This document shows, in pieces, positions 40,174 through 48,468 of a stretch of DNA of 48,468 nt. The notes beneath the pieces were generated by a model. It saw only the letters and a program-made list of their open reading frames with translations. It was not told where the DNA came from and did not search any database. The stretch's first letter is position 1. Each line of letters starts with the position of its first letter. Source of the stretch: Bacteroidales bacterium (GTDB lineage: Bacteria; Bacteroidota; Bacteroidia; Bacteroidales; UBA932); contig JAILIM010000075.1 in NCBI GenBank assembly GCA_024695285.1, positions 1 to 48,468 on the forward strand, read 5' to 3'. Made by a program: the position numbers and the translations under genes.

Positions 40174-41528
40174 CTCCTGGTCTTCTGCTGGAGGTCTGCC
40201 GAAGCAATCCAGATCTTGGGCGTCACGCCCGTGATGCGCTTGAAAATGGTGTTGAACGACGAAGCGCTGAGGAATCCGCAGCGGGTCGCGATTTCGTCCT
40301 GTTTGGCTCCTCTGTGGTTGAGGATATATTGCTCGGCATAGTCGATGCGCAGGGTGTTGACCAGTTCGTGGAAGCCCAGGTTGTAGGCGTTGTTGACCAT
40401 CTTGGAGACATAGGTTGTGTTGGTCTCCAGCATGTTGGCCACGTCGTTGAGCGTGAGCTTGGGCTGGAGGAATATCTTTTCTTTGACCATGAGGTGCTGG
40501 AAGCGCTTGAACAGTTCGTCTTCCTCCCACGTTTTGGCCACCGTGGAGAACAGGTGCTCTGCGCGCGCCGGCTCCGTGATCACGTCTTCTCCCTTGATCT
40601 CTTCGACGTGGAGATTCTCGCCTATCCGGGCCTGGATGTGGAGCAGTGCCTCCTCTTCTGCGTCTTCGAGCAGGTCGGCCATCATTTCTTCCACGATTTC
40701 CTGCTTGTTGTGGATATTGAAGTTGTAGCGCCAGCCATTCCTCATCTCCTTCCTTGTGAGGGTCTTTTTCGAGCCGAAAAGGGCAATGTAGGCCACGGCG
40801 AACATGCTGAAGCAGATAAGGAACGAGACAACGATATTCCACACCAGGAAATCCGCAGTGATGTCCAGGGCGCTGAAGAAGTGCATACTGAAAATGATGG
40901 CGAGCGTCAGTATGTAGAAATACTGCAGCTCGACCGTCTTTATTCTTTCTCTTTTTATATAAAATCTAAAGAAGTTGCCGATTGCAAAATGTTCCTTGTG
41001 GAAGAGGATGACGGAATAAACGACAAACCACAGGATCTCCACAAATATAACTATGCTGAAGATAATATGGGTAAAGACGTAAAACACAAATGGAAGAGTG
41101 TGCTCAAACTTTTGGGCTCCCGCGTAGCCGCTGTTGTGCACCTCCCTCATCAGTTCGCTTATGCTTTCCTCTCCGCTCAGCATATACAGCATCATGGAAG
41201 CCGTGCCCAGAATCACCGGAGCTATGATCCACAACAGCTCCATAGGGTGCTGGCGCCGGTTAATTTTCCTGATTCGGCGTATGAACATGATAGCCAGCGG
41301 CACTATGCTCGTGGTCGTGACCTGCTTCATCAGGATGGCGTAGTTTTTCAATTCCGCCGATGTGGAATAGTCGCTCAAAATGCTGTTGGCAAACACTGCT
41401 ATGGACGTGACCAGCAGCAGTATCATAAAGGGTGTATGCGATTCGGTCCTGGGAGCGATCATCCTGTGGACGATCATCCAGAACACACACACGAACAACG
41501 GTGCGAATATGATCAGGGTGCGTATCAA
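40170..41528 (-). CDS. Membrane-embedded AraC-family transcriptional regulator
   Basis: The 452-residue protein starts with about seven hydrophobic segments (MIRTLIIFAPLFVCVFWMIV to FSMFAVAYIALFG, residues 1 to about 270). A cytoplasmic linker follows, and a C-terminal AraC HTH at about residues 350-452 (LTLNDVANMLETNTTYVSKM, then LRIDYAEQYI and CGFLSASSFNTIFKRITGVTP). Such 7TM-AraC proteins occur beside fimbrial genes in Bacteroidales. It overlaps the fimbrillin-like gene upstream and the receiver downstream by 4 bp each. It probably controls the divergent fimbrial operons; this is inferred from position. Confidence 0.88.
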   Translation of the reverse strand: MIRTLIIFAPLFVCVFWMIVHRMIAPRTESHTPFMILLLVTSIAVFANSILSDYSTSAELKNYAILMKQVTTTSIVPLAIMFIRRIRKINRRQHPMELLWIIAPVILGTASMMLYMLSGEESISELMREVHNSGYAGAQKFEHTLPFVFYVFTHIIFSIVIFVEILWFVVYSVILFHKEHFAIGNFFRFYIKRERIKTVELQYFYILTLAIIFSMHFFSALDITADFLVWNIVVSFLICFSMFAVAYIALFGSKKTLTRKEMRNGWRYNFNIHNKQEIVEEMMADLLEDAEEEALLHIQARIGENLHVEEIKGEDVITEPARAEHLFSTVAKTWEEDELFKRFQHLMVKEKIFLQPKLTLNDVANMLETNTTYVSKMVNNAYNLGFHELVNTLRIDYAEQYILNHRGAKQDEIATRCGFLSASSFNTIFKRITGVTPKIWIASADLQQKTRR

Positions 41529-42604
41529 AAGTCGTCGTTGTTTTCGTAGATCGTCGTCTCCCAGTCGGCCACTGCAGGGGCGAAGGTGATCTCACGATAG
41601 ATGGAACTCAAGTCCAGACCGATGTGGAACGTGTATTGCTTGCCGTAGACGAACACATTGTCGGGCAGAAGGCCGTAGAGCATGAATTTGCGCACCTGGT
41701 CCTTCAGCGGCTTATAATAGAAATTGTTAAGGTGGAAACCGTCCACGTCGAAAATCACCTCCACGCACTGCTTGCCCATCTCTATGTCGTCCGGGATGGA
41801 ATAGTACCTGTGGCTCTGGGAGAGGCGGTCCACAAGGCTGTCGTAGCCGACGAACTTCTCGTTTTCGGAACCCACACCGACCGGAGCGTCGCCTTCGAAT
41901 ACTACTACCTTGCGGTAGTAGCCCTGTTTGTGCCAGTTGCCGGCTCCGGAGATAATGTCATTGACGAACACGCCGGCTGAAGCCACGTTGGTGGCGGTAA
42001 GCTTGCGGAGGTGGATAAGTCCCTGGAGGTTCTTGTCCGGCGTTATGTCACAGATCTTATATCCTATATCATTGGTAATATGCTGGAATACCAGCGGTAC
42101 CATATTCAGCTGATTTATAGCCCTTTCCACGGTCTTTGAGACCAGCGGGCCGGCCTCGGTTTCCTGGACGGAATACGGAATGGCATAGTTTTCGAAACCA
42201 GAGCCGTAGTCTACTTCATTAACATAAGGATAGTAGGCGCTTAGAGATAGTTTGTTGATTCCGTTCCACATAAAGCCGTCGAAGACGGTACTGTATCCGG
42301 TTCCGTCCCCTGCGATTCTCGCATTGTCGAGAACCAGCTGGCCTTTTTCGAAATCTATACCTATTAATCCAAAGGGAATGTCGCTGTCCATGGTTGCCAG
42401 CTTGTCGTCGGAATCGACGGCGGCGCGGGTCATTACCCCTATCCTTCCTTTCTCGATCACTTCGCCGTCCCGGGTCTCCAGGATGTCAAACTTCATCGGT
42501 TGCTTCTTGGTAGCGGGCTCGATATCCATGTCGTCGGCCAGTTTCGTGCAGGAGAAAAAGGCCAGCGCATATACCATTATTAATAATAAGGACTTGTTGT
42601 TCAA
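41525..42604 (-). CDS. Fimbrillin-like lipoprotein (Mfa/FimA-type)
   Basis: The 359-residue protein has a lipoprotein signal (LAFFSC, C19) and resembles Mfa-like fimbrillins of Bacteroidales. A TRAAV motif at about R59 could be the arginine-specific maturation site of type V pilins. The body has KLSLSAYYPYVNEVDYGSG and PLVFQHITNDIGYKI, and the terminal strand pattern (YTFHIGLDLSSIYREITFAP, then AVADWE) is typical of the family. It is first in the leftward operon with the AraC and receiver genes, whose starts it overlaps. It could be a minor or tip subunit or a sensor of assembly; the role is inferred. Confidence 0.78.
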   Translation of the reverse strand: MNNKSLLLIMVYALAFFSCTKLADDMDIEPATKKQPMKFDILETRDGEVIEKGRIGVMTRAAVDSDDKLATMDSDIPFGLIGIDFEKGQLVLDNARIAGDGTGYSTVFDGFMWNGINKLSLSAYYPYVNEVDYGSGFENYAIPYSVQETEAGPLVSKTVERAINQLNMVPLVFQHITNDIGYKICDITPDKNLQGLIHLRKLTATNVASAGVFVNDIISGAGNWHKQGYYRKVVVFEGDAPVGVGSENEKFVGYDSLVDRLSQSHRYYSIPDDIEMGKQCVEVIFDVDGFHLNNFYYKPLKDQVRKFMLYGLLPDNVFVYGKQYTFHIGLDLSSIYREITFAPAVADWETTIYENNDDF

Positions 42605-42645
42605 AACCTGTTAATAAAGCAGCCGCTAAAATTTTGATTTCTTTG

Positions 42646-42677
42646 CAAATATAAGACAATAATTTATAAATCACAAA
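42646..42677 (-). promoter_or_regulatory. Canonical promoter of the leftward fimbrial-regulatory operon
   Basis: On the minus strand TTTG (42674-42677) and TATATTTG (42646-42653) are 20 bp apart, matching the Bacteroidetes -33/-7 consensus. The predicted leader is about 37 nt. Confidence 0.75.
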
Positions 42678-42715
42678 TTATTTTGAAAAAAAATTTGAAA
42701 AAAATTCAAATAATT

Positions 42716-42747
42716 TTTGAATCATAAATAATTTTTATTTATCTTTG
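42716..42747 (+). promoter_or_regulatory. Canonical promoter of the rightward fimbrial operon
   Basis: TTTG (42716-42719) and TATCTTTG (42740-42747) are 20 bp apart. The surrounding A/T-only stretch contains several AAATT-type tracts that could bind regulators. The ATG follows at 42786. Confidence 0.75.
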
Positions 42748-42785
42748 TGCGTTTTTTGCGCGCAAGAAAAAAGTTTACGAAGTAA

Positions 42786-43976
42786 ATGTTGGTTAGAACC
42801 ACCAGTTTTTATCACTTAGCACTCGCCATCAGGCCGATTCTCGCCCTGCTGGCAGCGCTTTTGCTCTGTGTCGTGGCCCACGCCCAGACCAGGGCGACCA
42901 CCGGTGAGTTCGATTTCGATTTCCGCATTTACTTCCCGGTCGATGTCTTTACCTTCAGCCCCGACTACCTGGAGAACCCTGCCACCCTCGCCCGCCTCGA
43001 CAGCACCGTCAAGGCCCACGGTCTTGGTCTTATAGACCAGGTCAAGGTGGTGGCCTATGCCTCTCCTGATGGTTCCCGCCGCAAGAACCTCGTGCTTGCT
43101 GCAAAGCGCGCAGAATCCATGCGCTCCTACCTCGAGGAAGCCTATCCTGGTCTGGCAAGCAGAGTCACCGTAGAATCCGGCATTGAGGAGTGGCCCGAAG
43201 ACAACAGCGAGCTCGTGCGTCTCCGCTACGCAGCGTTCCGCCTGACCTTCCCGTTCGACATCCTGATTCCCGTTCCCGTCCTTGGCGAAGAGCTCATCGA
43301 TGAGTCCCTCTACGCCATCGACCTTCCTGAAGACAACTTCGTGATTCCTTTCGAGCCGCTTCCCGCCATCACCATTCCCGAGGTGCAGTCAGCGGCTCCC
43401 ATAATCAACATTGAAAAATTCCCTGTCACCATCGCAGCAGTGAAGACTAACCTCCTCTACGATCTTCTGACCGCCTACAACGTGGAAGTTGAAATCCCCG
43501 TTTGGGACCGTCTGTCGTTCGTGGTCGAGGATATCTTCCCCTGGTGGGAGACCAGCAACATGTACTGCCTGCAGATGTGGGAGATCGGCGTCGAGGCCCG
43601 CTACTGGTTCAAGTCCTGGGATTCCGAGGGAGCTGAGAAACTTCGCGGATTCTTCGCCGGCGTCTACGGAATGTCTTCCAAGTACGACTTCCAGTGGCGC
43701 AGCTCCGTCGACTACCAGGGTGAGTACTGGTCCGCCGGCGTGACCGGTGGCTGGTGCACTCCGCTCGGCCGTGAGAAGTGGGCCAACCTCGAGCTTAGCC
43801 TCGGGCTCGGCTTCCTCCACGCCGACTATCGGAACTACCTGCCGACCGACTCCTACGACAAGCTTATCCGTAACCCCTACGTGACCGGCACCCTTTCCTG
43901 GCTCGGACCGACCAAGCTGAACGTCAGCCTCGTGGTGCCCATCAACATCAAGAAAAGGAGGGTCAGCCATGAGTAA
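42786..43976 (+). CDS. DUF3575 protein with OmpA-like N-terminal domain
   Basis: The 396-residue protein has a long signal region (to about residue 34, VVAHAQ). A domain with an OmpA-like pattern follows (DQVKVVAYASPDGSRRKNLVLAAKRAESMRSYLEE). The C-terminal DUF3575 domain (about 220-396) reads AAVKTNLLYDLLTAYNVEVE then IPVWDRLSFVVEDIFPWW, and ends in an outer-membrane beta-strand pattern. DUF3575 proteins often open fimbrial operons in Bacteroidales and probably sit in the outer membrane; a role in anchoring or assembly is inferred. It overlaps the DUF5119 gene by 8 bp. Confidence 0.85.
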   Translation: MLVRTTSFYHLALAIRPILALLAALLLCVVAHAQTRATTGEFDFDFRIYFPVDVFTFSPDYLENPATLARLDSTVKAHGLGLIDQVKVVAYASPDGSRRKNLVLAAKRAESMRSYLEEAYPGLASRVTVESGIEEWPEDNSELVRLRYAAFRLTFPFDILIPVPVLGEELIDESLYAIDLPEDNFVIPFEPLPAITIPEVQSAAPIINIEKFPVTIAAVKTNLLYDLLTAYNVEVEIPVWDRLSFVVEDIFPWWETSNMYCLQMWEIGVEARYWFKSWDSEGAEKLRGFFAGVYGMSSKYDFQWRSSVDYQGEYWSAGVTGGWCTPLGREKWANLELSLGLGFLHADYRNYLPTDSYDKLIRNPYVTGTLSWLGPTKLNVSLVVPINIKKRRVSHE

Positions 43977-45009
43977 GCAAGTCATCCGCATGGCCCTGGC
44001 CGCTCTCATCCTGGCCTCCGCCTTCTCCTGCATCCGCCGCCCTCTCGAGGATATGATCGAGCAGGTGGCAATCCGCGTTGATGTCAACGTCAAGACCGTT
44101 GCCAACGTCACCTGCGACGTCTACAACGAAAACATCCCCGTGCCGAGCGTCAACACCGACATGATGCGCGTGATGGTCTACGACCCGGGCACCAAGAACC
44201 TGCTGACCCAGTCCTTCATCTCCAGCAAGACCATTGAGAATGGCGACCAGGTGCTCAGCGGCATGCTCAACATCAGCTACGGCAACTACGACTTCCTCAT
44301 CTACAACTTCGATACGCCCAATACCCAGGTGACCGGAGAGAACAGCGAGGAAAGCATCCTTGGCTACACCAGCGAAATCTCCCCGGCAATGCGCACCCGC
44401 ATCCTCGGCACCAAGGCGGACACCATGGATGATGTCCATATCAACTACGAGCCTGACCACCTCCTGGTTGCCCGCGAGCACAATCTCCGCGTTTCGCCCC
44501 GCGACACCCTCATCGTGATCAAGACCACCGCACAGACCATCATCGACACATACTACATCCAGATCCACGTCGAAGGCATGCAATACGCCTCCAGCGCGAC
44601 CGCAATCATCAACGGCCTCAGCCCGTCGAACCACTTCGGTCTCAACGAGCGCACCGAAGACCCGACCGCAGCTGTGTGCTTCGATATGGTCAAGAGCACC
44701 GACTTCAGGCTCCCCGGACAGAACAAGGACGTCCTTTGCGCCGTGTTCAACACCTTCGGCAAGATTCCTGAAGCGACCTCCAACCTCCACGTGACTTTTA
44801 ACGTGATCGACGTTGCCGGCAACCTCCAGCAGAGGGATATCAACCTCGATACCGTATTCAAGAGCCAGGACGCCATCGAGCACCACTGGCTGATTATAGA
44901 TGAGACCTGGGTTATTCAGAAGCCGGACGATACCCAGCAGAACAGCGGCGGCGGCTTCAAGCCCGTCGTCGACGATTGGGAAGAAGAACAAGCTGATATA
45001 GTGCTGTAA
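43969..45009 (+). CDS. DUF5119 fimbrial-locus lipoprotein
   Basis: The 346-residue lipoprotein (ASAFSC, C21) has the pattern of DUF5119: RRPLEDMIEQVAIRVDVNVK, TVANVTCDVYNENIPVP, VMVYDPGTKNLL, and YGNYDFLIYNFDTPNTQV. DUF5119 proteins occur between DUF3575 proteins and fimbrillins and resemble FimB/Mfa2-type anchor subunits in layout. The C-terminus is acidic and glycine-rich (NSGGGFKPVVDDWEEEQADI). It overlaps its neighbours on both sides (8 bp with DUF3575; 1 bp with pilin 1, TAATG), so it is translationally coupled. The function is inferred. Confidence 0.82.
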   Translation: MSKQVIRMALAALILASAFSCIRRPLEDMIEQVAIRVDVNVKTVANVTCDVYNENIPVPSVNTDMMRVMVYDPGTKNLLTQSFISSKTIENGDQVLSGMLNISYGNYDFLIYNFDTPNTQVTGENSEESILGYTSEISPAMRTRILGTKADTMDDVHINYEPDHLLVAREHNLRVSPRDTLIVIKTTAQTIIDTYYIQIHVEGMQYASSATAIINGLSPSNHFGLNERTEDPTAAVCFDMVKSTDFRLPGQNKDVLCAVFNTFGKIPEATSNLHVTFNVIDVAGNLQQRDINLDTVFKSQDAIEHHWLIIDETWVIQKPDDTQQNSGGGFKPVVDDWEEEQADIVL

Positions 45010-46088
45010 TGAAGAACAGGCTGCACATAGTGATCCTTAGCGTTCTGGTGGCCCTCTGGGGTTGCACCAGGGTGGAGATGGATCTCGTGCCCGGGAAGAA
45101 AGTCACCTTCTCGGTGGGCAGCTATGTACCGCAGACCCGTGCCGTCTCCCTCGATTCCGAAGGCATCACCTCCTTCAGCTCCAAGGGCTTCCTCTATGCA
45201 GAGGGCGCGAGCAGTGTGCAGGACTTCTTCGGCGCTGCCGGAGAGACCATTGCCTACGATTCCACCACTCCGGAATGGGCTCCCAGCCACGACTACTACT
45301 GGCCTAAGGCTGCCAGCAGCTACGTCAACTTCGTGTCTTGGCATGATGCCGGCGCCGGCCCCACCACAGCAACCGAAACATCTCTCGTGTGGTCGAACAG
45401 GACTATCGGGGCCGACGACAACATTCTGGTGGCAGACGTTGCATGGCGTTACAAAGATAATACGATCAACGCGGCACAATACACTGGAGACGCAATCCTC
45501 ACAGGCGTACCCGTGTTGTTCCATCATATGCTTTCCAGGGTCGGAATCAATGTTGCCGCCGCACCTCTTACGGATCCGGCCAATTCTTCCACCACCTATT
45601 CTGTCCAGATTCAGTCCATATCGCTGAATTCAGTGTACAGCCAGGGTACCATGTCGCTCACAAACAGCGACCCCGGGACTGAGGCGACCACCCGTGCCTG
45701 GACTCCTGCCAACGCCACTTATTTCTGGGACCGTCAGGGAACCGCAGGCTCCATAGGCATGACTGCTTCCACGCTCACCGAGACGCCCGCACCGGCTCTC
45801 GCCCAGCGCAGTATGCTTCCCCAGCCGCTCAATGAGACCAGCCTCGACTTCGTTTATACGGTGGTCACTTACTCCAACGGCATCGAAATCATCCGGGAGC
45901 ACGACATCCCTGCCAGCATCAAGCTCAACACCATCAAGAACTCATCGGACCTCGCCATCACACAATGGCTTCCGAACAGAATATATACTTATAATATAAT
46001 TATTGATCCGCGCGGAAATGAAATCCGTCTTGCCCCTGTCCTTGAATCCGACTGGAGCGTGATAGGAGTCAGCGCTACGGTAGAGTAG
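45009..46088 (+). CDS. Fimbrillin (Mfa-like pilin) 1
   Basis: The 359-residue lipoprotein precursor has C19 (ALWGC) and, after a short pro-region, PQTRAV with R44, a likely maturation site of type V pilins cut after arginine. The mature body shares blocks with pilin 2: SFSSKGFLYAEGASSVQDFFG, PSHDYYWPKAASSYVNFVSW, GVPVLFHHMLS, and a C-terminal YTYNIIIDPRGNEIRLAPVL then ESDW strand. In the family that last strand can be donated to the next subunit. It shares a TAATG junction with DUF5119. It is probably a structural fimbrial subunit. Confidence 0.85.
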   Translation: MKNRLHIVILSVLVALWGCTRVEMDLVPGKKVTFSVGSYVPQTRAVSLDSEGITSFSSKGFLYAEGASSVQDFFGAAGETIAYDSTTPEWAPSHDYYWPKAASSYVNFVSWHDAGAGPTTATETSLVWSNRTIGADDNILVADVAWRYKDNTINAAQYTGDAILTGVPVLFHHMLSRVGINVAAAPLTDPANSSTTYSVQIQSISLNSVYSQGTMSLTNSDPGTEATTRAWTPANATYFWDRQGTAGSIGMTASTLTETPAPALAQRSMLPQPLNETSLDFVYTVVTYSNGIEIIREHDIPASIKLNTIKNSSDLAITQWLPNRIYTYNIIIDPRGNEIRLAPVLESDWSVIGVSATVE

Positions 46089-46121
46089 AAACAACAAACA
46101 AATTTTAAATATCAAAAAATT

Positions 46122-47198
46122 ATGAACAAGTATTTCATTATCATCGCAACAGTGGCTCTGGCAGCCAGCGCCGCTTGCACAAAGGTGGAGACCAATGAGA
46201 CTCCCGCCCAGAAGGTGACCTTCGCGGCCGCCAACTACGTGCCCCAGACCAAGGCCGGACCTGTTTCCCTGACATCCGAAACCACCAGCTTCAAGTCAAA
46301 GGGCTTCCTGCACGCTGAGGGCGTCTCTGACGCTCAGAATTTCTTCGGCACCGATGGTGAAACCATCAGCTGGAACTCTACTGCAAAAGAGTGGGCTCCT
46401 ACCCACGACTACTACTGGCCGAAGGGCGCAAGCAGCTACATCAACTTCGTGTCCTGGTACGATAAGAACGGCGCTCCCACGACTGCAAACGAGACTTCCC
46501 TTGTCTGGACAATCGACGGTTCAACCCGCACCCTCGCCGCCGACGACAACATCATGTATGCCGACGAGGCCTGGCGCTTCAAGGCGAACAACAACCCCGC
46601 AACCTATGGTCTCGACGATGTCTCACAAGGTGTCCCCACCCTCTTCCACCACGCTCTTGCCCAGCTTCAGATCCAGGCCCGTGCGACTAAGGTTACCAAC
46701 GGCACCGCAACTTGGACTATCACTCTGAAGGACCTGGCTATCAGCGGAGTCTACAACACCGCTACCCTTTCTCTTTCCAACAGCGATCCCAACGAAGCCA
46801 AGAAGACGAAGGCTTGGTCGGGCTCCTGGGCTACCACCGGCTCCACCGGCACCCTGAGCCCTGTCTCCACCGACCTGGCCCTGTCGACCAGCAACCAGAA
46901 TGTGCTTAATGTACAGAGCGTCATTCCCCAGAGCCTTGGCGCAACTGCCGTCCTCAGCTTTAACCTTGAGATCGTGACTACCTACGCCAACAGTGTTTCC
47001 AACAAGGAGATCATCAGCAAGTCCATCCCGTTCTATGCAACTACCGGCGATGCTTTCAGCAGCACCATCAACGCCTGGGCCCAGAACACGAAGTATGTCT
47101 ACACTCTCGTGGTCGAGCCTTCCGAGAACAGGGTGCTCTTCGATCCTGCTGTTGAGGAAAACTGGCAGGTTGTTACCGTTCCTGAGAAGACTATCTAA
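46122..47198 (+). CDS. Fimbrillin (Mfa-like pilin) 2
   Basis: The 358-residue lipoprotein precursor has C19 (ASAAC). It is the closest paralogue of pilin 1: SFKSKGFLHAEGVSDAQNFFG, PTHDYYWPKGASSYINFVSW, GVPTLFHHALAQ, and VYTLVVEPSENRVLFDPAVE then ENW. The maturation site reads PQTKAG with K44 in place of arginine. A 33-bp A/C-rich leader precedes the ATG and has no Shine-Dalgarno, as in strongly expressed Bacteroidetes genes. A weak hairpin at 47210-47235 follows the stop codon. Confidence 0.85.
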   Translation: MNKYFIIIATVALAASAACTKVETNETPAQKVTFAAANYVPQTKAGPVSLTSETTSFKSKGFLHAEGVSDAQNFFGTDGETISWNSTAKEWAPTHDYYWPKGASSYINFVSWYDKNGAPTTANETSLVWTIDGSTRTLAADDNIMYADEAWRFKANNNPATYGLDDVSQGVPTLFHHALAQLQIQARATKVTNGTATWTITLKDLAISGVYNTATLSLSNSDPNEAKKTKAWSGSWATTGSTGTLSPVSTDLALSTSNQNVLNVQSVIPQSLGATAVLSFNLEIVTTYANSVSNKEIISKSIPFYATTGDAFSSTINAWAQNTKYVYTLVVEPSENRVLFDPAVEENWQVVTVPEKTI

Positions 47199-47209
47199 AA
47201 GACTTTTGG

Positions 47210-47235
47210 CCTGGGGCGGCTGACCCTGCCCCGGG
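47210..47235 (+). terminator. Intercistronic hairpin between pilins 2 and 3
   Basis: CCTGGGGC (47210-47217) pairs with GCCCCGGG (47228-47235), including one T-G pair, around a 10-nt loop. There is no T-run, so it may attenuate transcription or stabilise the upstream mRNA rather than terminate. Confidence 0.5.
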
Positions 47236-47292
47236 TCGCGAAAACAATTTAACAATTAACAACAAACACAAACAAGTAAAAATCAAAGCATT

Positions 47293-48414
47293 ATGAAAAA
47301 GTATTTCATCATCGCAGTTGCAGCTCTGGTAGCCAGCGCCGCCTGCACCAAGAACATCACTGAGACTCCCGAAAGCGCAATCTCTTTCGAGGTCGTCAAG
47401 TACACCCCTCAAACCAAAGCCTACAACAGCCTCCTCGACGAGTATGCTGCCGGCTCCGCCATCCAGTCCTTTACAACGAACGCCTGGTTCCACGGCAGTG
47501 GTACCTACGGCACCCAGCAGTTCATGAACGATCAGGCGATTGTTCCCGATAACACAACAGATCCTACCAAGTGGGCTGCAAGCGGACGTCTCTACTTCTG
47601 GCCCAAGACCGGCTATATCAACTTCTTCTCCTATGCAGGAAGCCCCGTTCCCACTGCAAAGGCTGAGGGTTCCATCACCTACAACGCAGTTACCGTCAAC
47701 ACCAACTCCAACATCCTTGTTGCCGACGCTGCCTACCACTACAACCAGAACACCACCAACGACGCCAGCATCTATCAGCAGAATTCTGTGGAGAAAGGTG
47801 TTCCCACTCTCTTCCGCCACAAACTTGCAAAGGTCAAGTTCGATGTGATTTTTGACGCATCCGAAGCCAACGATGACAAGTATGCATGGACCGCTACCAT
47901 CACTGCCGCTTCCGTGACCGTGCCTCAGCAGGGTTCCCTCACCGTTTCCTTCGCAGAGCCTGCCGGAACTTCTGCTGCAACCGTTGCCGGTACCGGAGCA
48001 TGGTCATCCCTTGGCAGCTATAACGCAGTCGACAAGGTTTCCGGAAACATTGTGCTGACCGCAAAGGGCGGCAACAAGTCTGACGGCTCAACCACTGACG
48101 GCACCGCCGCCGGCACTGCTGTCGAGCTTATCGCCGAAAGCGCTGTCATTCCCCACACCCTTACTGACAACGTTGTGTTCAACATGTCCTACACCCTTTC
48201 ATATTCCTACAATGGAGGCACCGCCATCAGCGAGGATGTCGTCATTGACGCTACCAAGCTCACTGTCTTCACACCTTCTGTCGCTGCATGGGCTATGAAC
48301 ACCATCTACACCTATCACATCATCATCAAGCCCAACGGAACCATCCTCTTCGATCCTGCCGTCGAGACCTGGGTTCCTGAGTCAGATGAGCCTTCCTACA
48401 CCTATGGTGGTTAA
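47293..48414 (+). CDS. Fimbrillin (Mfa-like pilin) 3
   Basis: The 373-residue lipoprotein precursor has C18 (ASAAC) and a maturation site TPQTKAY with K42. It is more divergent than pilins 1 and 2, but keeps WPKTGYINFFSYAG, NILVADAAYHYNQN, GVPTLFRHKLAKVKFDV and the C-terminal YTYHIIIKPNGTILFDPAVE then TW. An Ala/Thr/Gly-rich loop (AKGGNKSDGSTTDGTAAGTA) lies near residue 255-275. Its 94-bp leader is A/C-rich. The divergence among three tandem pilins suggests exchangeable or stacked subunits. Confidence 0.85.
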   Translation: MKKYFIIAVAALVASAACTKNITETPESAISFEVVKYTPQTKAYNSLLDEYAAGSAIQSFTTNAWFHGSGTYGTQQFMNDQAIVPDNTTDPTKWAASGRLYFWPKTGYINFFSYAGSPVPTAKAEGSITYNAVTVNTNSNILVADAAYHYNQNTTNDASIYQQNSVEKGVPTLFRHKLAKVKFDVIFDASEANDDKYAWTATITAASVTVPQQGSLTVSFAEPAGTSAATVAGTGAWSSLGSYNAVDKVSGNIVLTAKGGNKSDGSTTDGTAAGTAVELIAESAVIPHTLTDNVVFNMSYTLSYSYNGGTAISEDVVIDATKLTVFTPSVAAWAMNTIYTYHIIIKPNGTILFDPAVETWVPESDEPSYTYGG

Positions 48415-48456
48415 TCTCCGTAGTCAGTACTCAATGAAAAAAAACTTTATATGCAT

Positions 48457-48468
48457 ATGAAAAAGTTA
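48457..48468 (+). CDS. Start of a further gene (truncated by window end)
   Basis: ATGAAAAAGTTA begins 42 bp after pilin 3, in an A-rich context like the starts of the pilin genes. Only four codons (MKKL) are visible, consistent with another signal peptide. An in-frame ATG two codons earlier is an alternative. Confidence 0.4.

Overview
The window looks like a chromosomal segment of a GC-rich member of the Bacteroidales. The evidence is a Bacteroidetes-type TonB, fused SecDF, a MalQ with an N-terminal starch-binding domain, a serine palmitoyltransferase homologue, a type V (FimA/Mfa-like) fimbrial locus, DUF3575/DUF5119/DUF4923/DUF4230/DUF3109 genes, promoters of the TAnnTTTG type and no Shine-Dalgarno sequences. 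I cannot name the genus; the high GC would fit Rikenellaceae-like or uncultured gut lineages.

Layout. 0.2-7.7 kb is housekeeping: tonB, ybeY-mnmG, ruvA, and a tight operon of dipeptide epimerase, sufS, sufE, a DUF59 Fe-S protein and folK. Two parS-like centromere palindromes lie in and just after mnmG. 7.6-16.4 kb holds dnaE, a ThiL-like protein that has lost its aspartates, a DUF4923 protein and secDF. 16.6-18.6 kb holds an acyltransferase and a decayed REP-associated tyrosine transposase (RAYT), bounded by 72-bp inverted repeats that are 68/72 identical. 18.7-25.7 kb holds glyS, malQ, an SDR-SPT pair that probably makes sphinganine, and a divergent cysteine desulfidase-like gene.

25.7-28.8 kb is the strangest part. 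A third REP-like copy is followed by a 72-bp tandem array, then three concentric inverted-repeat arms whose sequence variants match arm for arm, then an AT-rich BACON-domain orphan, then a DUF4230 gene that seems to have lost its membrane anchor. 28.8-39.8 kb holds a zinc dehydrogenase, a MATE transporter with an internal 45-bp repeat, a LolA-like protein, tRNA-Gly(GCC), a DUF3109 protein, an M16 homologue without the metal motif, aspA, a TPR protein and a U32 protein.

39.8-48.5 kb is a fimbrial island. A leftward operon (fimbrillin-like lipoprotein, membrane-embedded AraC regulator, stand-alone receiver) diverges from a rightward operon (DUF3575, DUF5119, three tandem Mfa-like pilins and the start of a fourth gene) across a 180-bp AT-rich region with two canonical promoters.

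The main signals for a second look are the RAYT/REP system and the structured repeat block at 25.8-26.3 kb, the parS pair, and a recurring TAnnTTTG-N4-start-codon arrangement that predicts leaderless mRNAs.
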